Source of the DNA: Rhipicephalus microplus
Lineage: Eukaryota > Arthropoda > Arachnida > Ixodida > Ixodidae
DNA length: 64,000 bases
Direction of reading: 5' to 3'
NCBI RefSeq assembly: GCF_043290135.1
Contig: NC_134701.1
Coordinates: 202,786,601 to 202,850,600, forward strand
The notes below the pieces were generated by a model. It was not told where the DNA came from. It worked only from the letters and a program-made list of their open reading frames with translations, and made no database searches. Shown here in pieces: positions 43,391-55,447 of this stretch. A program made the translations under genes and the position numbers. Position 1 is the first letter of the stretch; each line of letters begins with the position of its first letter.

Positions 43391-44465
43391 TCAACGCACC
43401 TCGCCCGAAACTACTGATGGCCACTGCCCAATGGCTATGCACACGGATCCTTCTGTGGTGCTAACCGACCATATACCAACTTACGCACGCTTGTCGTGGA
43501 AACGAAGCACCAATTCGAGCACCAGTGAGGACACGGAACTGTACTCAGCCTCTAGCGACGACTCGCCGGATGACAGCTTCGAGACCATGAGAAGCAGGAA
43601 GGCCAAAAGAAGAAACGTCCAGCCATCTCCATCATCGGGGGTGTTAACTGGAAAGTCAAAAGAACAACATTCTCCGCACACCATCTTGTTCGTGCCCGAG
43701 TATCCCGCCATTGGCCTTCGAGCAATAAACAGTCAAGCTCTCCCTAAGTACTTTGAGGGGGTTGCGCCAAATGAAATTAAATATATCCGTTTGAACCCTC
43801 GCACTAATATTCTTGCTGTCGACACTATGACTGCTAGTTCCTTAGACAAGCTATGAAGATTATTGGAGGTCACAGACATTAAAGTCCGACGAATAATTCC
43901 AATGGATGGTGTCGGCATGGCGGGAATAACTATGACAATGATTTGGCCATCGCGAACTCTCATCTTCCAATTCTTTTGAAACCGGCGAACGAGGAAGTTG
44001 TCATCACGAATGTACTTCCCCACGGAAACAACCGCTGAGTAAAGATAATGTTCAAAGGAGATTCTATTCCGTCATTTGTCAAGGTGGGACATTTCCGACA
44101 TCATATTCGGTCATTTGTTCCTAAACCTCTTCAGCTTCATCAATGCATGAAATTCAGACATGTCAAGGGTGTGTGCATGAACACCACATTATGCCCACGA
44201 TGCGCTGAACCCCACACTGCAGATTCATGTCAGGCAACAAGTCTGAAGTGCGGAAACTGGGATGGTTTATATGACGCTGCCTTCAAGAAATGCCCGCAGA
44301 TAAAGAAAAAAATTTTATTATCAAACAAATGGTCAGAGACAATTCATCGCACAGAGAGGCTGCTGAAAGGGTATGGCACTGACGCAGCCCTCGTAGAAGG
44401 CGTGCAATACAGGGTGTCGCGCGTAACCAATCTTATTCGTACGCCAATAAAACAGTACGCATGAA
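43390..44465 (+). pseudogene. LINE ORF1 remnant (Gag-like, CCHC)
   Basis: Two open pieces. The first, within 43390-43856, has a Ser/Asp-rich lead and the segment TILFVPEYPAIGLRAINSQALPKYFE, typical of the N-terminal half of I-clade ORF1. The second, 44048-44464, begins near GDSIPSFVKVGHFRHHIRSFVP and carries a knuckle series: CMKFRHVKGVC (first Cys pair incomplete), CPRCAEPHTADSC, then CGNWDGLYDAAFKKC. Between them about 190 nt are out of frame. Intact relatives bind LINE RNA. Here the frame is broken and several Cys/His positions are altered. Confidence 0.8.
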
Positions 44466-44810
44466 GCGAAATGAGGTAGAAAAGCCCATAGCTGCATATG
44501 ACTGGCCTACACTTCCTTGTACGCAGCCTGCGAAGGAGCCCCCTCTCAGGCCTCCCCGCCCTACAGCTCCCTCCGAGCCTACTTCAATTGAGGATGTGTC
44601 AAGGGTAGATTGACAGAACATTACGATGCTACGATCCCTGGTCGCTGTCATTGCAGACATACTGAGAAGCCTGGGAAACCACAGCTGCTTGAAGTGGCCT
44701 ACAAGTGCTGGACGCGTTGAGCCCAGTCCTCGTCGCCCTTGCGTAGAACCATGGCAGGAGATCAACAATCGTTCCGCGAAGAGGTCACAGAAGCACCAGC
44801 TATCCAGTGG

Positions 44811-47800
44811 AACGCAAAAGGACTTAGATCACAGCTTTCCGATTTTCTTCAGTACGTGCTCTTGAACCGTTTGCCAATCATCATGATTTGTGAACGAAAC
44901 TTAACAAACCCCATCAGTCTATCAGGATACGTATCAATTCCGCCCGGAACCTGCAACAAAAGCAGCAAGGTCCTTGTGTACATTCGTCGCGAGCTTACTT
45001 ACAATATTCATCCTGTGGCACTACGTGACAAAAACCAAGATGTTTGCCAGACTGTAAAGCAAAAAACCTCGTGTTCACATTAATGTGCGTTTACCAATCT
45101 CATTCAGCTTGTTTTGATCGAAATAGACTGGATGACATATTGCGAGCATACCGAGTCCATGGATAATTACAGGGGACTTCAAGTCCCAACACCCTATCTG
45201 GGAAAGCTCAAAAACATTGCCATAGGCGGGAAACTGGCTTCATTTGTGTCGGCCCATGAGCTTTCTCTTTTTAATAAAGAGAACCCTACGTTTCTACGAG
45301 GGTCCACGTGCAGCAGCTGCTTGGACCTGATATTTCTGTTGCCTCGCTTTGCCACAAGCGTCAAGTGTTTTTAGACATCGAGACGCATGGTAGCGACCAC
45401 ATCTCCTTTTATCTCAATATCAAAAGCTTTGCCAGTGTGCCACCACCTAAAATCATCCGTAGGATCGATTTGTCTATATTCACAACCATTATAGAAGACG
45501 CATGTGCAAAAGCTTATCCTGTGGCATTGAGCAAGCGATCCAAGAAGCAGGGCAGAGCACAATGTGCACGCTGACGTGCTCTTCAAGGCCTCGAAAATGA
45601 ACGTAGAGTTAAAGCGACTTCGCGCAATTTGTTGGCGTACAGAGCACAGATATCGGCGCACAAAGTCTATTGAAGATATACGCCCTGCAAGGCGCATGCC
45701 TTGATATGGGGGTTTAACGTCAAAAAACCACCATATGATTATGAGAGACGCCGTAGTGGAGGGCTCCGGAAATTTCGACCACTTTGGGTTCTTTAACGTG
45801 CACCCAAATCTGAGCACACGGGCCTACGACATTTCCGCCTCCATCGGAAATGCAGCCGCCACAGCCGGGATTCGATCCCGCAACCTGCGGGTCAGCAGCC
45901 AAGTACCTTAGCCACTAGAATACAGTGGCGGGGCAGCAAGGCGAATGCAAAAGAATATCCAGCGCGGTTCCAACGGTGAGCTCCAACGGTGAGCAAAGTT
46001 TTGTGATTCTGTAGACTATCGCAAACCACTATCTCAAATATGGCGAACCGTGTGAGGCCTACGCACATTTTCCGAACAACGTTTTCCGTTTAAAGCCCTG
46101 GCAATCTTCCAACGTAGAAAGGACATCGAAATAGCGGAATATTTTCGTAAGACAATTGCAGGCCCATCACATTGCACAGGGGTGCTTACTGCTGCTAACG
46201 CACCACACTCCCTTTATCCGTGCATCGACCTACCTTTTTCGATAGAAGAGCTGGACACAGCTCTTGGTTTTTGTAATCGATTGTCGTCTCCCGGGCCGTA
46301 TGGTATATCCTACCGCCTATTGTACAACCTCGTTGATCACGCACGTAGTGCTTTACTGAACGAATTTAATGAGCCTTGGCGAGCTGGTGCTCTTTCCAGC
46401 AAATGGAAAACAAGCCGTTTGGTTCTGATTCTCAAAACTGGAAAAAATCACCTCTAGAGCTGACGTCATACTGACCAATAGCGCTGGCGAGTTTCGTGGG
46501 GAAGCTGATGGAGCGAATTCTTGCCAGACTCGAGTGGTTCTTAGAACGATACAGAGTCTATCGAGACGCCATGGCCGGCTTTTGTTGTCTTCGTAGCTCC
46601 ATTGACAACGTCATTCATCTCGTGACATAGGTACAACACCAGAAAATGAGCCGACGGCTATCTGTAGCATTATTTTTGGACGTCAAAGGAGCTTATGACA
46701 GTATCTCCCATGAAGCCGTACTTGATGCAACCGAGTCCATTGGCTTGGAGGGGCGAGTGAACCACTAGATCTGCTGCTACATTCGTATGAGATCATTGTT
46801 TATAAAAAGTGATGATGGGCCGACATCGGAGCATTACATACACCGTGGTGTTACCGAATGTGGTGTATCAAGCCCCACGCTATTCAATCTTGTCATGATC
46901 GGCCTTGTGGAAACTATAACAAAGTCTGTGCAGATATCTATCTATGCACACAATATTGGTCTTTAGACATCTGGTGTAACACATCCGCAGATACGTGCAA
47001 AACTTCAGAAAGCTGCGAACTTTAGAGAACTAAGCCTCAAGATTTCTCCAGACATACCGACGCTGGTTGCGTTCACGTGGAAGGCAATGAAATCATATCC
47101 AATTACCATCATTGGAGAAATTGTCTGCTACACTCGCACACACAGGTTCTTGGGAGTCACCATTGATCAAAATATCTGCTGGAATCCCCATGTGGTCACT
47201 CCGAAAAAGTGCCTAACAGCCGTCTCCTAACTTTTCAACTTCTTTAGAAGAAAAAAAGTGGGGCACGTCAGTACACGCAATGTTGTAACTATACAGGACG
47301 TTGTTCCTGGGGTACCTGTGGTACAGCTAGCCTGTTTTGACGAACACCTGCAAAATTATCGTACTTACTATCGAAAACGCCCAGGGTCAGGCACTCAAAG
47401 TTTGTCTTAGATTACCACGCTGCACATCCACAGCGGAGACCATCGCAATCGCCAAGGATCATACTGCCTCAGTGCACATTACTCTAGAGGTTCTTCGAGC
47501 GCATATTTAGCACCTTGCTTGCGCCCGTGCCCACCACCTCGCTTCGCTTCCAGAAGACCGAATGAGTGCCTCCTTCTGTAAAAGAGTATTGAGTTACAAT
47601 GAGTGCCTTCCAGCAGGCCACACACCTCCGGAACCCATCCTGACACCCACTTGGTGTTTATATCATCCAAACCTACAGTTGACAGTGCCAGGAGTTCGCC
47701 AAAAGGCGGATCTCTGGACACCAGCTTTGGAGCAGCTGACTCTACATATGGTGTCCAAACGATACAAGCACCACATTAAACTTTATACGGATGGTTCGAC

Positions 47801-48611
47801 ATATGTTAGAGGATCTGTGGGAGCTGTGAACTTCCCAGCAAAAGCTGAAACCATCTAATTTCGAACGTCTCACAAAACAACATCGACAGCTGCAGAGTTA
47901 GTAGCACTCCGCTGTGCACACCGCAAGATCGATCAAGAAGCACCTCTAAAATGGTGCATTTTTACGGATTCAAAGTCACCTCTGTATTGTGTTCGAACTG
48001 CTCTATGGTGTGGACCTCAAGACCAATTGGTGCTGAAAATAAGACAATTGCATCAGCAAGTACTACAAAAATGACATGGTGTATCTTTTCAAATGTTACC
48101 AGGCCACTGCGTAATCATCCATAACGAGCATGCCGACGCTGCAGCTACGAACGCTCTCAAAAATGGCATGATGGATCACATTCCACTGTCAATAAGCGAC
48201 GTAGCAGCAAGGAATAATACGCTCGTGAACGATGTCACGAGGCTTTTGTGGAACATGCCCAGATTTATACACACCTGTCTTCACCGTCTGGACCCATACC
48301 TAGGACTTTCCATTTCATCTGGGTTATCCAGATCTGAGACAACCGCTCTCTGTCGTATGTTGTTTGGGGTGTCTTGTACGAACGCCTTTGCTTACCGCAT
48401 GAGATGGGGAGACAGTGCTGCGTGTGATCATTACGGCGCTGACAAAACCATCGAACATATTTTGTGTCAGTGCCCTCAGTACAACTGTCAGAGACAGCCC
48501 CTAGCAACAGTGTTTGCATGCCTCGGCGATCAGCCGCTTTCCGAAAGATTAATTTTGGAATACCGGAAAGATCAAGCTTCACGCGAAAAAGCGACGAAGG
48601 CCCTGCTGAAG
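44811..48611 (+). pseudogene. LINE ORF2 remnant (EN-RT-RNase H)
   Basis: The endonuclease start is at about 44811 (IQWNAKGLRSQLSDF) and its C-terminal part near 45280-45430 (NPTFLRGSTCSSCLDL, then DIETHGSDHI). RT begins near 46210 (FSIEELDTAL, SSPGPYGI), continues at 46650-46760 (ALFLDVKGAYDSISHEAVLD), and the catalytic box near 46940 reads YAHN in place of YADD. RNase H has LYTDGST near 47782 and HNEHADAAA near 48120. The C-terminal Cys/His block is at about 48420-48500. At least ten stops or shifts. Residues after about 48611 come from the adjoining repeat, not from the LINE. Confidence 0.87.
45700..45935 (-). mobile_element. tRNA-derived SINE, copy 4 (full length)
   Basis: Minus orientation within LINE ORF2. 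It is flanked by gcaaggcgcatgc (45687-45699) and gcaaggcgaatgc (45936-45948), a 13-bp duplication with one mismatch. Confidence 0.92.
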
Positions 48612-49040
48612 TTTAAGGGGCGAAGCTCCTTATGGCGTGGCTTGTGCGTCCCTCATAGTACATAACCACCAGTGGCACATAGCCGAAATAGCGGTCCTTA
48701 CAATGTCTGCTTGATAGGGGCACTTGTATCTGATGAATACATGATGAAAAGATGTGAGATGGCTGTGCTTGGAGTTTTCTCTAGACATATGGACGGACGA
48801 ACGGACTGACACACGCACGGACGGACAGACAGAGGGGCGCACGGACGGATGGACAGACAGAGGGATGGCCGCAAAAAGTGATGGACGGATAGACAGATGA
48901 ATGAACAAACGGACAGATGCACCAAGGATCACACAGATAGGCGGACGCGAGAACGATTGGACAGACAGACTGACGAACGCTGCGCCCCACCAATCATCAT
49001 TCACTCCGTGGATATGCTGTGATTTTTTTGTAATCGACTT
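48612..49040 (-). repeat. Repeat with GTCC-rich minisatellite, copy 2
   Basis: Inverted relative to the copy at 12995-13340. It shares the cagcatatccacggag and ggggcg flanks (minus strand) and the cgtccgtc-type minisatellite (48785-48975). It separates the LINE coding region from its 3' UTR. Confidence 0.8.
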
Positions 49041-49224
49041 ACCTCGTCGAACGTTTGTGACGGCTTAGTGTGTTTGTGCGTTTTCGCTTTCGTCCCGCTC
49101 TCTTTCATTTTCTTTTTCTTACTTCTCTGTCTCTCATTTTCCCTTCCCCAGTGCAGGGTAGCAAACCAGACACTTGCTTTCTGCTTAATTTCCCTGCCTT
49201 TCTTCCTACCATATTTCTCTCTCT

Positions 49225-49665
49225 TTCTCTTGCAAGCGTACGGAAAACACCGAGGTGTCCAGCCGTCGGGTCGTCATGTAGGCCCTCAATACTTGTGGTC
49301 AAACTGCTCTACGAACCAAGAAGTAAGTCGGCTCGAAGAGGTGAGAAGTTATTCTTTAAGAGAATTCCATTTCGAAAGAAGAACAACTCCAGTCCTCTCT
49401 TGAAGGCATTCGGTACAGCCGTGCTGCTACCCTCGAGGTATTCCACCAGGCTTCTGTGTTCCGGGTCAGCTCGCTGTTGCTCGGCGAAGTCATCAGCAGT
49501 TATTGTGCTAAGAAGCGGTCCTCATCATGGCCGTCAGGTAGCGTTGGTTTGACGGGGCCACGGAACAAGCAGTCGGCGTCAGAATAAGTTCTTCCAGACT
49601 TGTAAACGATGGTCACGTCGAATTCTTAAAGTCTGAGGCTTCATCGTGCGAGGTGACTGGGCTGC
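49225..49665 (-). pseudogene. E3 Pol remnant (RNase H end to zinc module)
   Basis: Reading down from 49665: EFDVTIVYKSGRTYSDADCL, the end of the RNase H domain, then a broken spacer, then GLHDDPTAGHLGVFRTLAR at about 49225-49290, the HH half of the integrase zinc module. The CC half lies at about 43290, across the LINE. Stops and shifts are present. The fragment continues upstream only to 49665, where it meets the primer-binding-site remnant, so RT, protease and gag have been deleted. Confidence 0.8.
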
Positions 49666-49682
49666 CTCGCACGGTGGAAGGT

Positions 49683-49744
49683 GCCGGGAAGCACCTACAC
49701 CAGATGTCACGACTCCGTGACTTCTGCTGGAGGTGCTTCCCGGC
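49683..49744. repeat. 62-bp palindrome joining E3 and E4
   Basis: Imperfect inverted repeat with arms of about 30 bp. Each arm is a Gypsy LTR end (gtcacg...cgtgac) followed by a primer-binding-site-like aggtgcttcccggc. The left arm reads out to the left, the right arm to the right. Confidence 0.8.
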
Positions 49745-51095
49745 CCATGTATCGAACGCCTCCTTCCAGCCGTGAGCCGAGCCCACACCGTCAAGGGGAC
49801 ATCGACGCCAATGCTGAGTACCGGGCCGGCCTCTGACGGCAGGGCTCCCACCAGAGTTTGGGCCTCTACTTGACTCAACCTGGTAGACTAAAACCCTGAG
49901 CTCGACCACTGCGACGATGATAGCTCCTGTGCCGTCTGCACCGATCCTTTTCCTGTAACCGAAGTAGCCGCCAACTTTCTGTAGTTCGCCACTTGAAGAC
50001 CCAGAAATATGGCTTGAATGGTTCGACCAAGTCACCCTGTTCAACGACATCACCGAAATGACAAGTTGCGGCACATTTATTTCACCCAACAAGATTAACC
50101 TCGGACATGGTTCGAGAACCGAGAAGCCACACTTCCAACCTGGGACATTTTTCGTGTCGCATTTCTTGACACTTTCACAAGCGTTGTCCGAAAGGCAAGG
50201 GCAGAATCTTTACTTTAGACCCATGTACAGCTCCCAACGAGAACTTCGGAAGGTACGCCGAGGAAAAGACGACCTTGTTTCATCATGCCGAGCTCACCAT
50301 GTTCGAGGAGAACATTCGCTTCCTGATGCGGGGAGTTAAGGAGAAACTTTTCACCGGCCTTGTACGCAACCCTCCAAGGACGCTCTCGGAATTCGTTTCG
50401 GAGGCCACGACGATTGAAAAGGCCTTGGAAATGCCTACGAGGTAGTACAATCGCCACGTTCCGACAACGACCTATGGGAAGGTCCACTCGTTTCAAACCG
50501 GAGACCTGCACGAGGCTATCTGAGCCAACGTATGGGAAGAGCTCCATAAATTGCTGTCACCCTCTCAGCATTCAGTGGACTCAATCACAAACCTCGTATG
50601 ACAGGAGATTCCGCAATTGCTGGGCGTTCCTAAGCCTCCAGAGCCGCAGCTGCAAGTCATGAGCTATGTTGCTGCAGTCCGCCGTCACGCCCTTCCTTCA
50701 CGCCCAAGCCAACACGCCACCTCGTCGCACTTCCATCGCCAGACGCCACCGCCGCCACCACCACTACCACCGACGTCCTACCGTTCGCCAGTGGGCCAGC
50801 GCAGCGCGCCGAGGAAAACCGACGTTTGGCATGATCCTGACAACCGCCCGCTTTGCTACCTCTGCGGCGAGGCCGGGCACACCAACCACCGTTGCTAGTA
50901 CCGACAGATGGGTCTACGTGGCTTCGACATCAACGTGCCGTGCCCACAACGGGGTGAACGACCGCTTGACATCGCCGACTATCTTGCGGGAGCCCAGTCG
51001 GCACCCCGACGAGCTCATTGTTCGCTGTTGCCAGGCCACTACGCCTCACCGCACCGTGGGCAGTACACCGGCCCTGTTCGGGGTCGATCTCCGAG

Positions 51096-51098
<3 letters not shown>
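49708..51098 (+). mobile_element. Gypsy fragment E4 (LTR end, PBS, gag)
   Basis: Plus-strand 5' part of a Gypsy element: about 16 bp of LTR end, a primer-binding-site-like TGGAGGTGCTTCCCGG, then a decayed gag. It stops at the (TA)n tract at 51099. It is related to E1 and E3 rather than to E2. Confidence 0.8.
49820..51085 (+). pseudogene. E4 Gag remnant
   Basis: The capsid part is recognisable near 49995 (LEDPEIWLEWFDQVTLFND) and at 50300-50440 (LMRGVKEKLFTGLVRNPPR in one frame, then TTIEKALEM), each in a different frame. 50617-50898 is the best-kept piece, with SYVAAVRR, a Pro-rich linker and a CCHC knuckle CYLCGEAGHTNHRC, then an in-frame stop. The frame resumes with MGLRGFDINVPCPQRGERP and an Arg/Ser-rich tail ending near 51085. 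It compares well with E1 Gag (CFHCGEAGHVYRTC then VGLRGF). Multiple frameshifts; non-functional. Confidence 0.85.

Positions 51099-51185
<87 letters not shown>
51099..51185. repeat. (TA)n microsatellite abutting E4
   Basis: About 86 bp of perfect TA at the point where E4 gag breaks off. 51186-51603 is unassigned and without a gene. Confidence 0.96.
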
Positions 51186-51188
<3 letters not shown>

Positions 51189-51603
51189 GTTGCATTTATA
51201 ACGAAAGTTGTGGTGGTGAACCTCCAACACAACCAAATTTCTACTTTCATTTTTTTCGTTTTTATGTTTTGCGGTTGGTGGGCATCAGACTAAGTATGCA
51301 AAAGGAATCAATATATGGGCAAATGTATAGGTTGTTCTCGTGTGGAGTCACGCTACTATTGTTTTGATTAAATTAGACTAAAAACAAGCTAAGTGATTAG
51401 GAGCACTACCTTGATTTTTCTTCAATAAGCTGCTCTACTCTCCTGCTCTTCACTTTAGCTTATCAATGACATCATATTCTACGTCTCCAAAGTATTACTC
51501 ATGAGGGCTCTTGTGTCGGGTATCACACGCTACTTACTTTATAGTTGCCTTAAAAGTGTGCGTTCACTTCGTTAGGTCGTCAAGATGGGACACTTTTTCA
51601 TTA

Positions 51604-51850
51604 CTGCCCTGGCGCGGTGGTAGAGTGGCTAAGGTACTCGGCTGCTGACTCACAGGTCACAGGGTCGAATCCTGGCTGCGGTGGCTGTATTTTTGATGAA
51701 GGCGAGAATGCTGTAGGCCCGTGTGCTTAGACTATGGTTCACGTTAAAGAACCCCAGGTGGTCAAAATTATCGAGCCTTTCACTACGGCGTCTCTCACAA
51801 TCATTCGGTGGGTTTAGGACGTTACACCCATAAATCTATCAATCAGTCAT
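51604..51850 (+). mobile_element. tRNA-derived SINE, copy 5
   Basis: Diverged full-length copy with agagtggctaagg and gggtcgaatcc in the head. It is flanked by cactttttcatta (just before) and cactttgtcatta (51851-51863), a probable target duplication. Confidence 0.88.
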
Positions 51851-51863
51851 CACTTTGTCATTA

Positions 51864-54507
51864 ATTACTTTGGCTATTTCGTTTTAGCAATGAGACCAAC
51901 TTGCGTCAAACAGTTCTCAGGCTGGCACCAACACGTACACAAACCATCGACGTTAACTATTTCTGTCTAAGTTTTGTAAAGCCTACACATCCATGAGATG
52001 ATGCAGAGTTACGGCGCAGTTCGTCAGTTACTATCTGCTTTGAAAGCTCGATTCCAGCATTAGTAGCTTATCAAGAATTATTTACCGATCCCAGCAATTT
52101 GCAGGTATTTGGGGGTTTATGTAATTGAGGATTACGCATAGCAAGCGAATGAAAAAGCACTCGCTGCCAGGACAGTGCTGTGAAAGTGAGGGTGAATCTG
52201 AACATCGTAGCACACTGGATAGACAATGAGCCCCAATAATTGCGTCTTTTTATCGTCTTGGGGGAATACTTGTCTAAAACACTGCTACCTTAATTAGGTA
52301 ACAAAGAGAAACTTTAATTAATAATCTCCACGCTCAACTCTTCTTCAATACGCATATCTAAAATACGATTCGCACTGCAGCGAGGGTGAGCGTTCCAATC
52401 CGAACACCAATCACATTGTAAGCACTCAGATTCTAGAGAGAACTGCACTTAGTTTGCATTGACAACAAGCGCGACTCCCACAGATGACTGGACAAGTGTT
52501 GCTTGCTTGGGTACGGTACGACAAAGAAGTCAAGTGAATGCCCCATCACGTTTCCGCAAGATTTATTCAGCAGGAATTCATTCGGCACGAAGTTTTATTT
52601 TACCGCCTCTGTATTGACATTGTGCGCACGCCGTGCTCTCAGTGCGCACTCGTACGCTTACCGAGCTGCTGTGCGCAGCTTGGCAGGATACGAGTGCCTG
52701 AGTAGAGTGGACAGAATGCTCAGAGTGTACTGCCCAGCACTCAAGATATGTCAACAACGTATTACGAAAGTGATCCCATTGTCAATAGTAGCCTCTCCTC
52801 TGATAAGAAGTTTAGAGCCAACTACATAAAAAAAACACTCATTCATATTCGAAAGCCTTCAATACTCGCCCCCTTCAGATACGTCTCCCCACTCCCAATG
52901 CATTGCAGCCTCTAGGTTAGCTGCTTTCCGTGCCCATCCTTTCCAACCCGGCGTGCCTGCGTGCGTACCCTTGTATGGACTTGTGTATGTGCCTCCCTTG
53001 GGTGTACCCTCCTCCCTTCCTCTCCTCGCCTGTTTTCGCGCGCTCGCAAACCCCGACGGCTTAGTAGAAACTAGCGCCTCCAAAGTTATGATCCCTTCCA
53101 GTTGAGTGAGAGCGCGGGTTGTTTATGTATTGATCTCCAATCGACCTCCGGGCCCACGCTGGAGGATATTGCGGCGAGCCCCGGGCAGAAAACGCCCCCG
53201 GCCGCCCGAAAACGCTTGGACAGGCGCGTTTCTGACAGGAGATGAACGTATGAAGAAAAAGAAAATATACAAAGGAATACGCCCAGAGCCGCGCAGTTCA
53301 CCCCGATACAAGCGAAAACCTAGTTCTCGGCCAGCCTGAAACAGGCAGGCCTGATAAGTGTGCCTGTGGGAAGAAATAGAGGGGGAAGGCTTGTTTGTTG
53401 TGTGAGATAAACTACGGGTTATGAGAAAAAAAAAGCGCGCGTTTTGGGTTTTAACTGTAGGAGCATAGTACACTACGTTAGTTTCTTCGAACGTAAAGTG
53501 CGGCGTGATGCGCTCTTTCTCCTTCAACTTTCAATCACCCGTTGCCAGGAAGGGGGGGGGGGGGGGGGAGAAGGGTCAAATTCTTTTGTGGCCAGAGGAA
53601 ATGAGTTCAAAAGCTGTTTGTGCAAAAAACGTTTCCAGTTGAATTAAAGAGTCCGCAGTGGAAATCCACTACAGAAAAGAGAATTAGAGCCGGCAAGTAT
53701 TGAAGAACCTTGTGCAAGAATATTTGCGCCGGCTGAGCATGCGTGACATTTGATGGAGTCTTAGGTCGAGTACGCCTAGATATGAGTTGCTCAACGTGTT
53801 GGCTCTTGAGGCAGCGAGAAACTAAATTATCCTCTATTTTTTTTTTCGTAGAGAATTTCGCGTGAGCTTCAAACCAAACTGACATTTTAGAAAGTGTGGC
53901 TTTCAAATGTTTCATAATAAAGGAAGCCTGACATGTCGATATTTCTTCGTGTATTTTACGCGATGCATTCAATATTGCCTAAAACAAAGTGCGTTTTCCA
54001 GCTTACAAGCGTAGAATATATAATACCAGGTAGCATAGAATTGAAATTTTTCCACTGAGCTGAATTTTTCATGACATTAAGTATTTTTAGTGAACTTTTA
54101 ACGAACTAGCAGCATCTGTTCTAATATTTATGGCCTGCCTTTGCTTCAAACATTATTTTGTGGCTCTTACCTTTCCATACAACAGCACCTGTCTAACATA
54201 AAAATACAATCAAGTCTCTAAGCCTGTACAGCATTGCGAGACTTGGCACATTCGCACACTTTGATTTCTTCCACTATTTTCGCATACTTAGGAAAGTCTA
54301 ACTAAACAGCACTTTTATGCATAACACGTTTGAATATTTTTATTAAGTAATGATTTACTGTAAAACGGGTCCAGTCATCCTCTAAGCTTGCCTAAGGCGC
54401 TTGAAAGACGAAACGCGTCATCTTCATTTTACTCTCACTCAGTCGTACGGATCACTCCATAGGCATTGTCCTCGCGACCTTCCGAAAGCTTTCTGCACAT
54501 AGCATGC
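51864..54507. other. Unassigned stretch
   Basis: No gene or repeat identified. 53552-53568 is a G homopolymer. A frame at 53106-53339 and others here lack recognisable domains. 52860-53090 is C-rich on the plus strand. Confidence 0.4.
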
Positions 54508-54877
<370 letters not shown>

Positions 54878-55447
54878 TAGACAACGTAACTTTGCATTGC
54901 CTCCGTGATCTGACGCACTGGAAGTGTTCTGCATCTTTGTTGGTTGTGATAACGTGACATCTTTTGCCGAGCCGTGACGACCACGCATGTTGACAATTCT
55001 TCGCATCACACACCAGCGTCCATTGTCACTTATTGCGTTCTAAGGAGCATTCAAGGCTTTCCTCTTGAATGCAAGCGCCCATTGGCCACCCTAGTTATCA
55101 AGATGGTGTCATTTTTGTAATTATTTTCATTAGTGCTAACATCGTTTACGTGTACACTCACCCAATTTTTTTCTACCTAAGCGTGCGACTATCGACCACC
55201 GCGCTTGTAGGTGGTGTCCTCGTGTCTAGTTCACGGAACGGCCAACCAGAAGACAGATGCTCGGGAGTGTTCATCGCAGGCATGCACGTATTCTCGTTTA
55301 TTTATTTTTTTGTTGTGCTCTGTTAAACGGTGCTTATCGACTGGGTGGTCGATCCTCACGTGTTCAGGGTATAAAACGGGCGGCTGTGTTAATGTCACTT
55401 TGTATGTTGCAACTGTAGTTATAAAGTATAATCTTGTCTTCTCGCAG
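54878..55447. other. Probable intron upstream of the Dscam-type exon
   Basis: No coding sequence recognised. A TATA-like tataaaa occurs at about 55371, and a pyrimidine-rich stretch ending tctcgcag closes it. The last bases are the inferred splice acceptor of the next feature. Confidence 0.5.

Larger units (their letters stand above)
43390..49225 (+). mobile_element. Degenerate I-type non-LTR retrotransposon (LINE)
   Basis: A plus-strand LINE of about 5.8 kb inserted in the E3 integrase region. It has an ORF1 with CCHC knuckles and an ORF2 with AP-like endonuclease, reverse transcriptase and RNase H, the order of the I superfamily. All frames are broken. A SINE (45700-45935) and a minisatellite-bearing repeat (48612-49040) are inserted in it. 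49040-49225 is a pyrimidine-rich 3' UTR with gtgcagggtagcaaac. The 5' boundary is approximate and I found no target duplication. Confidence 0.85.
41602..49725 (-). mobile_element. Decayed Gypsy element E3, split by a LINE
   Basis: Minus-strand Gypsy remains: a 642-bp 3' LTR (41602-42243, including a SINE), a polypurine tract (ccccctctgaaaag, 42250-42263 on plus), integrase (42350-43390), then a LINE (43390-49225). Pol resumes at 49225-49665. A primer-binding-site remnant and the last bases of a 5' LTR follow at about 49683-49725. Gag, protease and most of RT are missing. The pieces on the two sides of the LINE are contiguous in a normal Gypsy Pol, which is why I treat them as one element. It is an old, dead copy of a family related to E1. 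Confidence 0.75.

Noticed and set aside
48612..48665. Last 17 residues of the LINE ORF2 frame as LINE sequence
   Set aside because: ggggcgaagc and what follows belong to the minisatellite repeat also seen at 12995; the frame just reads into it.
53106..53527. Overlapping frames on both strands near a C/G-rich block
   Set aside because: Biased composition and no motif; strand is ambiguous.
55365..55380. TATA-like sequence as a promoter for the Dscam-type exon
   Set aside because: A pyrimidine tract and acceptor precede the exon, which enters in phase 1, so it is an internal exon. A single TATA-like word in AT-rich DNA is weak evidence.
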